DNA of 64,000 bases, from the NCBI GenBank assembly GCA_002424605.1, contig DIKQ01000005.1, positions 310,001 through 374,000 on the forward strand. Reading direction: 5' to 3'. Below are positions 42,870 through 50,834 of the stretch, in pieces (within the stretch, counting starts at the first letter, position 1; each line of letters begins with the position of its first letter). A program made the position numbers and the translations under genes. The stretch is from Cloacimonetes bacterium UBA5614. Its GTDB lineage: Bacteria > Cloacimonadota > Cloacimonadia > Cloacimonadales > Cloacimonadaceae. The notes below the pieces were generated by a model. It did not search any database and was not told the DNA's origin. It saw only the letters and a list, made by a program, of their open reading frames with translations.

Positions 42870-44123
42870 TTATGTTTTAAGCTGTTTCTTTTCTGCTGCC
42901 GGAAAAAGCACGTTATTGAGTATCAGCCTGTATCCGGGCGAGCTCTTATGCAGGTCAAGAATGGTTTCCGGGTCGCCGATTCTGTGCTGATAATCTTCAG
43001 GGTCATGACCGCCATAGAAGGTGAATGTACCCTTGCCGAGATTGCCATGCATATATTTGGCGTCATTCTGTCCCGGGGATTCCCCCAGGATAATAACGCT
43101 TTTCTTGATTTTATCCTTGAATATGGAAGTGGTCTGCCCCAGGAAACCGTTCACAACATTAGTATGGGATTGTGTCAGCATGGTGGGGACCGGGTCGTAC
43201 TTGGCGGAGAAATCAAACAATTGGAAGAAATCCGCCTCCGCCCCTTTCAACCTGACATAATCACTGGCATCCAAATCAGAAAACTCATATTCATAAGGAT
43301 TGGGTTTCAGGGTAAAGTTCTCAAAGGCAAAAGTGCGGCTAAAATCCAGCTTGCTCTGGTAATCGGGGTCAATCCCGTCACCGTCAAACACAGCGTCGCA
43401 GATATCCACCCCTTTGGCTGCCAGGGCAATATCAATCGTATCAATGGCTCCGCACATGGCAAAGAGGAAACCGCCGTTCATCACATAATCCCTGATTTTG
43501 TCAGCAACGGCATGCTTTAGCTGCCAGACTTTCTGGAAACCCAGCTTGGCTGCCATTGCTTCATTGATGCGGACGTCATTCTGGTACCAGGTGGTATTGC
43601 GGAAAGAACCGTAAAACTTGCCGTACTGGCCCGTAAAATCCTCGTGATGCAGGTGCAGCCAGTCATAATCGTTCAGCTTTCCATTCAGGACTTCCTCATC
43701 CCACACTTTGTCATAGGAAATCTCGGCATAATCAAGCGCCAGTGAAACAGCATCGTCCCACGGCAAAGCGTTGGGCGGGATATAGACGGCAATGGCAGGC
43801 TCTTTTTCCAATACCATCACTTCCATATTGGCAGACTGGATTTCCATCATTATAGCACCAACAGCTGATGAACTGACCGTCTCAAACCTGACACCCCGGA
43901 TGTTGCAGATATTGACCACACTCACCGATTCATTGATAAGAAAGGAACCGCCGCGGTAGTTCAACAGCCATTTGACCGGAACCTGCTGCTGCAGGGCATA
44001 AAATGCCACTCCATATGCCTTCAGGTGATTTGTCTGTGACAAGTCCATCGGTATCAGGATATCCGCATTCAGGGACAGGGCTATCAGCAGGATAGCTATG
44101 CTCATAAAGAGTTTTCTGTTCAT
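42870..44123 (-). CDS. Exported glutamine amidotransferase-like protein of unknown function
   Basis: 417 residues with signal peptide (MNRKLFMSIAILLIALSLNA). Central motifs resemble a class I GATase-like or PfpI-like fold: ICNIRGVRFETVSSSAV near the N-terminus, KHAVADKIRDYVMNGGFLFAMCGAIDT with a Cys in an elbow position, and later GKGTFTFYGGHDPEDYQHRIGDP. Similar secreted proteins in Bacteroidota are often labelled asparagine synthetase B, almost certainly wrongly. Here the ATG overlaps the stop of the CCA-adding enzyme gene (ATGA). Role unknown; the exported location argues against amino acid biosynthesis. Confidence 0.6.
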   Translation of the reverse strand: MNRKLFMSIAILLIALSLNADILIPMDLSQTNHLKAYGVAFYALQQQVPVKWLLNYRGGSFLINESVSVVNICNIRGVRFETVSSSAVGAIMMEIQSANMEVMVLEKEPAIAVYIPPNALPWDDAVSLALDYAEISYDKVWDEEVLNGKLNDYDWLHLHHEDFTGQYGKFYGSFRNTTWYQNDVRINEAMAAKLGFQKVWQLKHAVADKIRDYVMNGGFLFAMCGAIDTIDIALAAKGVDICDAVFDGDGIDPDYQSKLDFSRTFAFENFTLKPNPYEYEFSDLDASDYVRLKGAEADFFQLFDFSAKYDPVPTMLTQSHTNVVNGFLGQTTSIFKDKIKKSVIILGESPGQNDAKYMHGNLGKGTFTFYGGHDPEDYQHRIGDPETILDLHKSSPGYRLILNNVLFPAAEKKQLKT

Positions 44124-45382
44124 TTATCACTCATTCTTTGTCTTAACTTAGGTTCTTTGGTCTTCACAAACTCCAGAAGCCCGGCTTTGCCGGTTTCCGG
44201 ATACTCAAACCAGTGCCCGAGCGCCTTGGTAAGCAGTCTGCCTACTTCGGGACCGCTCCTGATGCAAAAAGTCCGAATCAGGTCATCTCCTGTCAAGCTA
44301 AATCTGTGCTTCCGCATCTGCCAGGCAGTCCTGCTGATTTTTCCCAAAAGTATCCGGTCACGACTTACCTGATTCTCCCCTTTACTGCGAAGCGCTGAGA
44401 TTATCCCGTAAAGCATCGCAAAATCCTGCGATACCGGTTCAATCTCATACGCCCTGCGCCTGAGCTGGCTATCACTCTGCAATCTGCCCTTCGCTGCAAG
44501 CGTTCTTGTTTGTTTGCATTCGTTTATAAGTCTTTGGATATATGACACATCGCTTTTCGGCAATTTCAGGTTATTCAGTAATGCCGTGGCGTCCCTGCTC
44601 ATATAAAACAGCACAGCCAGCCTGACCCTCAGGTCCGGCTTTCCCGGTTTCATTTTATACAACCCGGAAGGTATTCCCAGTCCCGGGAAGATATATCGTT
44701 TCAGGTTCGTAACTGACAGTATCCATAGGCCTTCTGTCCAGTCTCTGCCTTGCAGTATCTTCAGCATCTCTTCCGCAATCCGTTCTTTGGAAATATGCTG
44801 AATAGCGTCTGCATGCCTTTTGATGTATTTCAGGGTGTCCGGCTCAATTTCAAAGCCTAGAGTGACGGCAAACCGCACTGCCCTGAGCAGACGGAGAGGG
44901 TCTTCCCGAAAGATGATTTCCGGCCGTGAGGTTGCCCTGATAAGTTTTGACCTGATATCTGCCAGACCCATTCCGCTCAGGTCCAGGACCTTGCCGTCCG
45001 AAACGCTTTTGAGCAGTGAATTCACCGTGAAGTCCCTTCTAAGGACGTCTTCTGCCAGACTGCCAAATTCCGTTTCCGGCTTGCGGGAGCGAAAGCGGTA
45101 GCTTTCCCTGCGGGTCATCACAAGCTCTATCTTGTGTCCGGCAATAGATACCAGAGCCGTCCCGAATTGCCTGTAAACCACAGGTTTTGATGCCAGCCCG
45201 CATTTGTGCAGATGCTCAGCCAGACGGATTCCGCCTTCCGGCAGTTCCACAGCTAAATCTATGTCTTGGGTTTGCCTGCCCAGGATTTCATCCCTGACGC
45301 ACCCTCCGGCAAACCACACCCTGCCTTCAAATTCCGTATTGCGGATGGCTTCGGAAAGAAGTTTGCGGATTTCTTCCAGCAC
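44120..45382 (-). CDS. CCA tRNA nucleotidyltransferase / poly(A) polymerase family
   Basis: 420 residues if the GTG at 45382 is used; TGAGG lies 6 bp upstream and overlaps the hemW stop. A longer form from 45457 would run inside hemW without a ribosome-binding site. The class II nucleotidyltransferase head is clear: VWFAGGCVRDEILGR and the metal-binding DIDLAVE, then VMTRRESYR, RRDFTVNSLL, and REDPLRLLRAVRFAVTLGF. It repairs or adds the 3' CCA of tRNAs. Distinguishing CCA-adding from poly(A) polymerase by sequence alone is unsafe, so no symbol is given. Confidence 0.9.
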   Translation of the reverse strand: MLEEIRKLLSEAIRNTEFEGRVWFAGGCVRDEILGRQTQDIDLAVELPEGGIRLAEHLHKCGLASKPVVYRQFGTALVSIAGHKIELVMTRRESYRFRSRKPETEFGSLAEDVLRRDFTVNSLLKSVSDGKVLDLSGMGLADIRSKLIRATSRPEIIFREDPLRLLRAVRFAVTLGFEIEPDTLKYIKRHADAIQHISKERIAEEMLKILQGRDWTEGLWILSVTNLKRYIFPGLGIPSGLYKMKPGKPDLRVRLAVLFYMSRDATALLNNLKLPKSDVSYIQRLINECKQTRTLAAKGRLQSDSQLRRRAYEIEPVSQDFAMLYGIISALRSKGENQVSRDRILLGKISRTAWQMRKHRFSLTGDDLIRTFCIRSGPEVGRLLTKALGHWFEYPETGKAGLLEFVKTKEPKLRQRMSDK

Positions 45383-45389
45383 GGTTGCC

Positions 45390-46490
45390 TCAGACAAATT
45401 CCTGCAGGATGCGGTTGGAAACGAAGCGCGCTTTGGGAGTAAACCGGACATAGCCATTTACTGCTTCCAGATAGCCTGTGCCGATGAATCTCTCTATAGC
45501 TTCGTTGAAGTCAGCAAGGAAATCCGAACCAAAACGCTCCCTATATGCCCTCAGTTCCAATCCCCGGGTCAGGCGCAACTGCATTATGATAAAGTCCGCC
45601 TTTTGCTGGACAGGTGTTTCAGTTTCTGTTTCGTGTAAAATGTCCTGTCTCTGCACGGAATACTCCCATTCACAAAGGTCTTCCGGCTTGCGGTATCTCT
45701 GCTTTTGGATAAACCCGGACGCTCCTGCCCCCAAACCGATGTAGTCATCATCCAGCCAGTAATGCAGGTTATGCCTGCTCTGGAATCCCGGCTTGGTGAA
45801 GTTTGAGATTTCATATTGCTCAAAGCCGTTTCCTGTCAGGGCATTGCAGATGGCAGTATATTGTTTTTCAGCCGTTTCCCCGTCAGGCAGGATGGCTTTC
45901 CAGTGTTTAAATTCTGCCTGCTCGTCGATAGAGAGCAGGTAAGTGGAAATATGCTCCGGCTGCAGGGCAAGGTAGCCAGCCAAGTCCTTTTCCAGGTCGT
46001 AATGAGTGAAATGGGGCAGACCGTAAATCAGGTCCAGGGACAGATTATCAAAGCCAAAATCCCGGCAGAGTTTTATCCTGTCTGGGACAGATTCCGCTGT
46101 ATGCTTCCTGCCGAGGGCTTTCAGATGGTCATTATTCAGTGACTGCACACCCAGGCTGAGGCGGTTTACTTTAGTTTTGGACAGGGATTTGACCCAGTCC
46201 CCGGTAATCTGGATGGGATTTGCTTCCAGGGTGATTTCCGCATCAGGCATCGGTTCCAGCAGTTCCAGGATTTGGCTGATTTGGTCTGCAGAGAGCAGGG
46301 ATGGGGTGCCTCCTCCGAAATAAACCGTATCTGCTGCAAAGTCAAAACTCTGCCGAAAGCATCTGATTTCATTTATCAGAGTGTGCACATAACTGCTTAG
46401 CGCTGACATAGAAAAAGGAACAGAATAAAAACTGCAATATCCGCATTTGGTCAGGCAGAAAGGAATGTGAATGTATACGCCTGTTCTCAA
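45390..46490 (-). CDS. hemW: HemW-type radical SAM protein
   Basis: 366 residues from a TTG at 46490 (GGGGGA upstream). HemW is a heme chaperone related to coproporphyrinogen III dehydrogenase. The radical SAM cluster motif is CLTKCGYCSF (C-x3-C-x2-C), with YFGGGTPSLLSADQI, LEANP, and the HemW-typical NRLSLGVQS, LDLIYGLP and RHNLHYWLDDDYIGLGAGASGF. True HemN has extra N-terminal residues and an additional domain, so HemW is the better call. It is upstream of and overlaps the regulatory region of the CCA enzyme gene. Confidence 0.88.
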   Translation of the reverse strand: MRTGVYIHIPFCLTKCGYCSFYSVPFSMSALSSYVHTLINEIRCFRQSFDFAADTVYFGGGTPSLLSADQISQILELLEPMPDAEITLEANPIQITGDWVKSLSKTKVNRLSLGVQSLNNDHLKALGRKHTAESVPDRIKLCRDFGFDNLSLDLIYGLPHFTHYDLEKDLAGYLALQPEHISTYLLSIDEQAEFKHWKAILPDGETAEKQYTAICNALTGNGFEQYEISNFTKPGFQSRHNLHYWLDDDYIGLGAGASGFIQKQRYRKPEDLCEWEYSVQRQDILHETETETPVQQKADFIIMQLRLTRGLELRAYRERFGSDFLADFNEAIERFIGTGYLEAVNGYVRFTPKARFVSNRILQEFV

Positions 46491-46510
46491 AAATCCCCCG
46501 TTTTTTAGAA

Positions 46511-46538
46511 AATTAAGAATTAATAATTAAGAATTAAT
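46511..46538. repeat. AT-rich array AATTAAGAATT, 3' side of four-helix-bundle gene 1
   Basis: Two AATTAAGAATT units separated by AATA, located after the stop of the gene. The opposite side of the gene carries the inverted form AATTCTTAATT. See the finding on inverted arrays. Confidence 0.7.
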
Positions 46539-46556
46539 ACGATTCCTTTTGGGTTA

Positions 46557-46910
46557 TTAGCACTTTGTGGTGTTTTTCTTTGTTGTAATGATTATTGCTG
46601 ATATGATTTTCAGAATCTCGTCAATATTGCCCATATAAGAACTGCAGTCATGCAACTCGCTGGCTGATAGAAGCCGCAGCCAGTATTTAGTTTCTCGGGC
46701 TTCCTTGTGAGCTATGGTTATTTTTGATAAGAAATCGGCCGAACTATGTCCCGCCATGGCTTCCTCGACGTTTGCCCCGATTGAAGTTCCTGACTTCAGC
46801 AACTGCCTTGATATCACGTTATCGCGCTTTTCAATCTGCAGCTTTCTGGCCAGTTTTACAATTTCAACAGAAAAAGCGAAGGTCTTATCCAATAATACAT
46901 TCTGCTTCAT
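46557..46910 (-). CDS. Four-helix-bundle protein of the 23S-rRNA-intervening-sequence family, copy 1
   Basis: 117 residues. Helical, with the family signature SGTSIGANVEEAMAGHSSADFLSKITIAHKEARETKYWL split over two helices, followed by a third and fourth helix. These S23/IVP proteins (four helix bundle, TIGR02436-like) were first seen inside 23S rRNA intervening sequences and are related to the Avd accessory protein of diversity-generating retroelements; their biochemical role is not settled. A second copy is at 55890-56264, with MKQNVLL at the start of both. The gene is bracketed by inverted AT-rich arrays and has no functional link to its neighbours (hemW, lepB). Confidence 0.9.
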   Translation of the reverse strand: MKQNVLLDKTFAFSVEIVKLARKLQIEKRDNVISRQLLKSGTSIGANVEEAMAGHSSADFLSKITIAHKEARETKYWLRLLSASELHDCSSYMGNIDEILKIISAIIITTKKNTTKC

Positions 46911-46930
46911 GCCAGCCCTTTCAGGTTACG

Positions 46931-46959
46931 TTTAATTTTTAATTTTTAATTCTTAATTT
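46931..46959. repeat. AT-rich array, 5' side of four-helix-bundle gene 1
   Basis: TTTAATTTTTAATTTTTAAT then TTCTTAATTT; the last unit AATTCTTAATT is the reverse complement of the units on the other side of the gene. Confidence 0.65.
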
Positions 46960-46968
46960 GGGAAAATC

Positions 46969-47871
46969 TTACTTGATTTTCCGGAATACCCTGTTCCAGC
47001 GGGCATGCGGACGGTCCTGGAGCTGATTGTATTCTATCCCATAGGAATAAAATATCGCCCAGGGGGTGCCTGTGATGTCCTTACGGTCCAGAAAGCCCCA
47101 GTAGCGGCTGTCTTCACTCACATCACGGTTATCGCCCATAACGAAGTATTTGCCTTCCGGAACCACCACAGGACCAAACCAGTCGCGGTTCCAGGTCTCA
47201 GAACCCGGCGTATCCTTCCAGTAAGTCATCCCCGGCATCCACATCCCTTGCGGAAAGGTGCGCTCCAAAACCTGGATGGGCCTATCATAGGGATAGGGTT
47301 CGCCATAGCATTCATAACCCTGTTCATAGGGTTCATTATTCAAAAACACGACCTTATCCATTACGGATATCGTATCGCCCGGCATGCCAATCACCCTTTT
47401 CACAACGTTCTTGCGGGCATAGTAGGTGATGTGGAAAAAGGTAATCGGGTCTTTTTTGAAGTTGAATTCCTTATTGATGTAAATCGGCGGGAATATCTTG
47501 ATAAACTGATCAGGATTGCCTTCCGGCGTGCCTTGTTCGATTTTCGGATAACGGAAGGTGACGATATCGTCCCGCTTGGGGTCTGAGAAAAAGTATTTTA
47601 CCTTGTTGGCAACCAGGTAATCGCCGATAAGCAGGGTCTTTTCCATCGAGGAGGAGGGTATCTTAAAATTCTGGAAAGTATAGTTGCGGATTACCATTGC
47701 CACCACAAAAGCAAAGAGGATGGCTTCCACCCAGTCCTGCACAAAGGGTTTCTTTTTGTGGAACTTGCGCGGCAACGGTGTCTTGGTCAGGCTGGCATTA
47801 TCTGTAATCCCGGTTGTCCGGGCTGGGCTTTTCTTTATCAGGTTGTCCTGGTTTTTGGGTGAACCTTTCAT
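46969..47871 (-). CDS. lepB: Signal peptidase I
   Basis: 300 residues from the ATG at 47871 (AAGGA upstream); a TTG 17 codons earlier is less likely. It removes signal peptides at the outer face of the inner membrane, needed by the many exported proteins in this window. A basic cytoplasmic N-terminus is followed by one membrane helix (WVEAILFAFVVAMVIRNYTF), then the catalytic Ser in IPSSSMEKTL and Lys in VVKRVIGMPGD. Conserved box E is present as FVMGDNRDVSEDSRYWG. The insert between these boxes is larger than in E. coli. Confidence 0.95.
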   Translation of the reverse strand: MKGSPKNQDNLIKKSPARTTGITDNASLTKTPLPRKFHKKKPFVQDWVEAILFAFVVAMVIRNYTFQNFKIPSSSMEKTLLIGDYLVANKVKYFFSDPKRDDIVTFRYPKIEQGTPEGNPDQFIKIFPPIYINKEFNFKKDPITFFHITYYARKNVVKRVIGMPGDTISVMDKVVFLNNEPYEQGYECYGEPYPYDRPIQVLERTFPQGMWMPGMTYWKDTPGSETWNRDWFGPVVVPEGKYFVMGDNRDVSEDSRYWGFLDRKDITGTPWAIFYSYGIEYNQLQDRPHARWNRVFRKIK

Positions 47872-48028
47872 AATCTTTTTCCTTATGTCATCTGGAGCTG
47901 AATCTGAATAACCTCCACTCAAAACAGCCGTTTATGTCAAGGAAAAAGGGGAAATCGTCATTCCTGCGCCTTTGCACTACAATCTTGAAATCTATGATTA
48001 ATAAATCAGCATTTGCATGGGTTTGCGA

Positions 48029-48253
48029 TCAACTCAGTTTTATCATTTTGCTGACATCAGCAAAATGATCAGAAACCTTATTCTGACTGTGTATGCAGGC
48101 ATTTTTAGCTTTCTTTATCACATTAACAAGTTGTTCCATTTAGTATTTTCCAATTCAGTAGCTAATTCCCTGGCTGACCAATATTCCATACCGCTTTCAT
48201 TAGTCATTTTTGCTTTCAAAAACGTTCTCTTTGAACTAGGTAACCTTGTTCAT
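48029..48253 (-). pseudogene. Degenerate dinD (DNA damage-inducible protein D) fragment
   Basis: On the minus strand, in three frames, are consecutive DinD segments: MNKVT then TAG, FKENVFESKND, then (shifted) TNESGMEYWSARELATELEN and TKWNN, then (shifted again) VNVIKKAKNACIHSQNKVSD and HFADVSKMIKLS followed by TGA. EYWSAREL and VSDHFADVSKM are hallmark DinD motifs. So there is a nonsense codon, two frameshifts and a missing C-terminal two-thirds. It lies at the edge of the AT-rich restriction-modification island. The only plus-strand frame here is antisense to this match and is not credible. Confidence 0.85.
48042..48069. repeat. 13-bp perfect palindrome
   Basis: ATCATTTTGCTGA and TCAGCAAAATGAT separated by CA. 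It falls inside the dinD remnant (coding for DHFADVSKMI), so it may simply be a coincidence of that coding sequence, but it could form a strong hairpin. Confidence 0.6.
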
Positions 48254-48337
48254 GTAATCCTCTTAATTTTTAAGTTTGCCTCGTTTTTTCATCGAGTTCA
48301 ATCAGCTCCGGTGTGAAGTTATATAGCTATCAATATG

Positions 48338-48553
48338 CTACTTCTTATTCTTGTTGTGGTCTCCATAAGGAGATTTATTAGTTGGTTTTAAAGAGATTTC
48401 TTCTTCTGATGCTTTGGAATAAACAGCACTTTCTGACCTGCCCAATTCATAAGCAATGAGACCAGTTGGAGTATTGTGCTTTACCAAATCTTTCATCTTT
48501 TGAAGATCTTGTGGTGTCCAGGGTTTTCCATTGTTTTTAGGATTCTTTTTCAT
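48338..48553 (-). CDS. Small SANT/Myb-like DNA-binding-type protein
   Basis: 71 residues with an excellent GAGGAGG ribosome-binding site. The sequence is basic: GKPWTPQDLQKMKDLVKHNTP followed by GLIAYELGRSESAVYSKASEE, which has the helical layout of a small Myb/SANT-type or homeodomain-like helix-turn-helix found in short conserved bacterial proteins. It ends in a Lys/Asn-rich tail. It sits downstream of the type III modification gene, in the AT-rich island; its role there is unknown, possibly regulatory. Confidence 0.75.
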   Translation of the reverse strand: MKKNPKNNGKPWTPQDLQKMKDLVKHNTPTGLIAYELGRSESAVYSKASEEEISLKPTNKSPYGDHNKNKK

Positions 48554-48583
48554 TTATCCTCCTCAAATTCAAATAGACATAAG

Positions 48584-48718
48584 CTACTTTGTTTTATTGT
48601 GTTTAGCTATTTCTGTCTCGATTAGCTTTATCTCATCTGCAGATAAGTCGTATAGTTTATATACAAGAACATCAATTTGATTTTCTATTATCTTCCATTT
48701 AGCACCTTTGCTTATGGG
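48584..48718 (-). pseudogene. Orphan C-terminal tail of a restriction/methyltransferase-type protein
   Basis: Directly after the mod stop codon and in the same frame, the sequence stays open for 44 codons: PISKGAKWKIIENQIDVLVY then KLYDLSADEIKLIETEIAKH up to TAG at 48584. The IDxLVYxLYxLxxxEIxxIE pattern is the usual C-terminal end of Eco57I/TaqI-type DNA methyltransferases and related enzymes, not of type III Mod proteins. It has no start of its own. It is best read as debris of a replaced restriction gene. Confidence 0.6.
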
Positions 48719-50812
48719 TTATATATTCACATCCACCACTTTCAAAGTATCCTGACCAAGTATATCAACAACCCTGACTGCTATTTTATACCTTCCCTTT
48801 TTCTCATATTCATGTTCAGGAGTTACTAGCTCAATATTGTTGTTTTTCTTGGTTCGGAAGCTTTGCCATTCATTTTCAAAGATATAGTTTCCTGACCATT
48901 CTTGTCTTGAGTTTCCATTAGAGCCTATTTTAATGTACTCTTTTTTGTTCTCATAATCAAAATCAACACTCCAGTAGTCAATCCAGTCAGTCCAAATTTT
49001 TGTAAGGATTTCATGCGTTATCAATCCGTTTTCATCTTTACTGGTTTTAATAATCTGACCATTTTCGATTATAACTTTATTTGAACCTTTCTTAAGTGCT
49101 TCTTCAACTTCTTTTAGGTCGTCCTGGGTAAACTGAGTTTTGAAATCCACAAGTTCCACAGATAATGTTTTTCCTTTTATTTTGGTTTTCACATCAACAT
49201 AAGCAATATCGTAAAACTTGACCTGACCCTTTTCTACTGCTCTTTTATCAAACACTTCCCTGGGTATGCTTCTAAACCTGATATCTACTCCGTTATCTAG
49301 AAGTTCCTGTTGTACGTTTGGAATAAGACCCATTTCAAACTCAAAGCCCAGAATATCTACTTTATTAATGAGTTTTTCTTTGCATTCTTCGAAAATGTCC
49401 ATCACCATTGCTTTAGTTACTGGAAAGTCCAATGGACCAATATAAACCATACGATCAGCTTTTGAACCATGTATGTGTTTAAATCCTGTTTTCATTGCAC
49501 CGCGATATGCTTCCATTATCATCGCAATGTATTGAGTTTGTTTCAATTCCAATTGTTGGATTTGTTCTTCTTCTGATAGTTCTGTATTGACGTTCATAAA
49601 CCATCTACGTTCATATTTACCAAGATTAAGCAGTTCAATTGCTCTAAAATTATTCTTTCCCTTTAGTTCTCTTTGAACTTTTATTAATCTTTTTCTGGTT
49701 GTATGAATGGCAAATCTACCTAAGTCACAACCAATCCACTTTCTGCCAAATTTCTCCGCAACAGCCATAGTAGTACCCGACCCGCAGAAAAAATCGGCAA
49801 CAATGTCTCCTTCGTTTGAAGAAGCATTTATTATCCTCTTCAATAATCCCTCTGATTTTTGAGTGGGGTAATCTACTTTTTCATTTCTCATCCTGTCTGT
49901 AGTGAAAATATCTGTCCACCAATCTTCTACCCTTTTTCCAAGTTCTTCAAGTTCCTTTACGTATTCTTCATTATCATCAAATTCCTGACCTAGATAAGCT
50001 CCTTTATTATGAATCCCTGACTTATGTTGAATCCTCGGTGTATTGAATACATTACGATCTTCTTTTTTTGCATAGAATAGAATATTGTCATGTTTTCTTG
50101 TATACCCCTTTTCATGTTTGCCAGGTCCACTGTAACACCATGAAATCTCGTTTATAAAATTATCCACTCCAAATACATCGTCTAAAACTAACCTCACAAC
50201 GCTATTTACTCTCCAGTCACAATGAACATAAATAGAACCATCGTCAGATAATAACTCATACATTAGTTTTAGTCTTTCATATAGCATACTTAAATAACTC
50301 GAAATACCTCTTTCCCATGTATCCCGATAAGCAATTTCCTCAATTATAGATTGTTTTTTTGTAACTTCATCTGATCCGACAGTAATATCGTAAGAGAAAT
50401 CCATTCCAACCGCAAATGGGGGGTCAATGTAAATGAGTTTTATTCCGCCTGCTTTTTCTATTTCTTCTCGCATAGGTCCAAAGGCCAATGAAGAGAGAAC
50501 AAGTTTATTGTCACCCCATATCAGCTTATTTGTCCAACCACTTTCCTGTCTGCCTCTATCGTCAGTAAAGATGTCCAGATTAGATTCTTTTTCCGGAATT
50601 TCTTTGCGGGGCTCATCAATTATCTCTATGCTATGAAAAGGTAACACTGTCTTGGCAACCTCCTCATTGCGTCCGTTCCAAAACAGGAACACATCCTCAT
50701 CATCTTTTGCCAATTTGTACAAAACATCCTTGGGAATGGTTCTGCCTTCCTTAATTGCGTTTATAACACTTTCTGTTTCGGAAGAATTCAATGTGTGTTT
50801 GTCATTTAGCAT
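48719..50812 (-). CDS. Type III restriction-modification system, adenine-N6 methyltransferase (Mod)
   Basis: 697 residues; AGGGGA precedes the ATG. It methylates adenine in the recognition site and guides the complex. The beta-class order is visible: catalytic motif DPPF (130-133, in IYIDPPF), then a target-recognition region, then the AdoMet motif FFCGSGTT (341-348) and WIGCDLGRFAIHTT. A long C-terminal extension (about 400-697) is beta-rich and likely contributes to Res binding. AT-rich compared with the genome core, suggesting transfer. The Res gene lies 22 bp upstream on the same strand, the reverse of the more common mod-res order. Confidence 0.92.
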   Translation of the reverse strand: MLNDKHTLNSSETESVINAIKEGRTIPKDVLYKLAKDDEDVFLFWNGRNEEVAKTVLPFHSIEIIDEPRKEIPEKESNLDIFTDDRGRQESGWTNKLIWGDNKLVLSSLAFGPMREEIEKAGGIKLIYIDPPFAVGMDFSYDITVGSDEVTKKQSIIEEIAYRDTWERGISSYLSMLYERLKLMYELLSDDGSIYVHCDWRVNSVVRLVLDDVFGVDNFINEISWCYSGPGKHEKGYTRKHDNILFYAKKEDRNVFNTPRIQHKSGIHNKGAYLGQEFDDNEEYVKELEELGKRVEDWWTDIFTTDRMRNEKVDYPTQKSEGLLKRIINASSNEGDIVADFFCGSGTTMAVAEKFGRKWIGCDLGRFAIHTTRKRLIKVQRELKGKNNFRAIELLNLGKYERRWFMNVNTELSEEEQIQQLELKQTQYIAMIMEAYRGAMKTGFKHIHGSKADRMVYIGPLDFPVTKAMVMDIFEECKEKLINKVDILGFEFEMGLIPNVQQELLDNGVDIRFRSIPREVFDKRAVEKGQVKFYDIAYVDVKTKIKGKTLSVELVDFKTQFTQDDLKEVEEALKKGSNKVIIENGQIIKTSKDENGLITHEILTKIWTDWIDYWSVDFDYENKKEYIKIGSNGNSRQEWSGNYIFENEWQSFRTKKNNNIELVTPEHEYEKKGRYKIAVRVVDILGQDTLKVVDVNI

Positions 50813-50834
50813 TATTTCCCCTAGTACCTTATTA

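Noticed and set aside
44120..45457. Longer CCA-enzyme start at 45457
   Set aside because: It would overlap the hemW 3' end by 68 bp without a ribosome-binding site; the GTG at 45382 has TGAGG at proper spacing.
48017..48316. 99-codon plus-strand frame, hydrophobic
   Set aside because: It is antisense to the dinD remnant; the minus strand has an unmistakable DinD match, and this frame has no ribosome-binding site.
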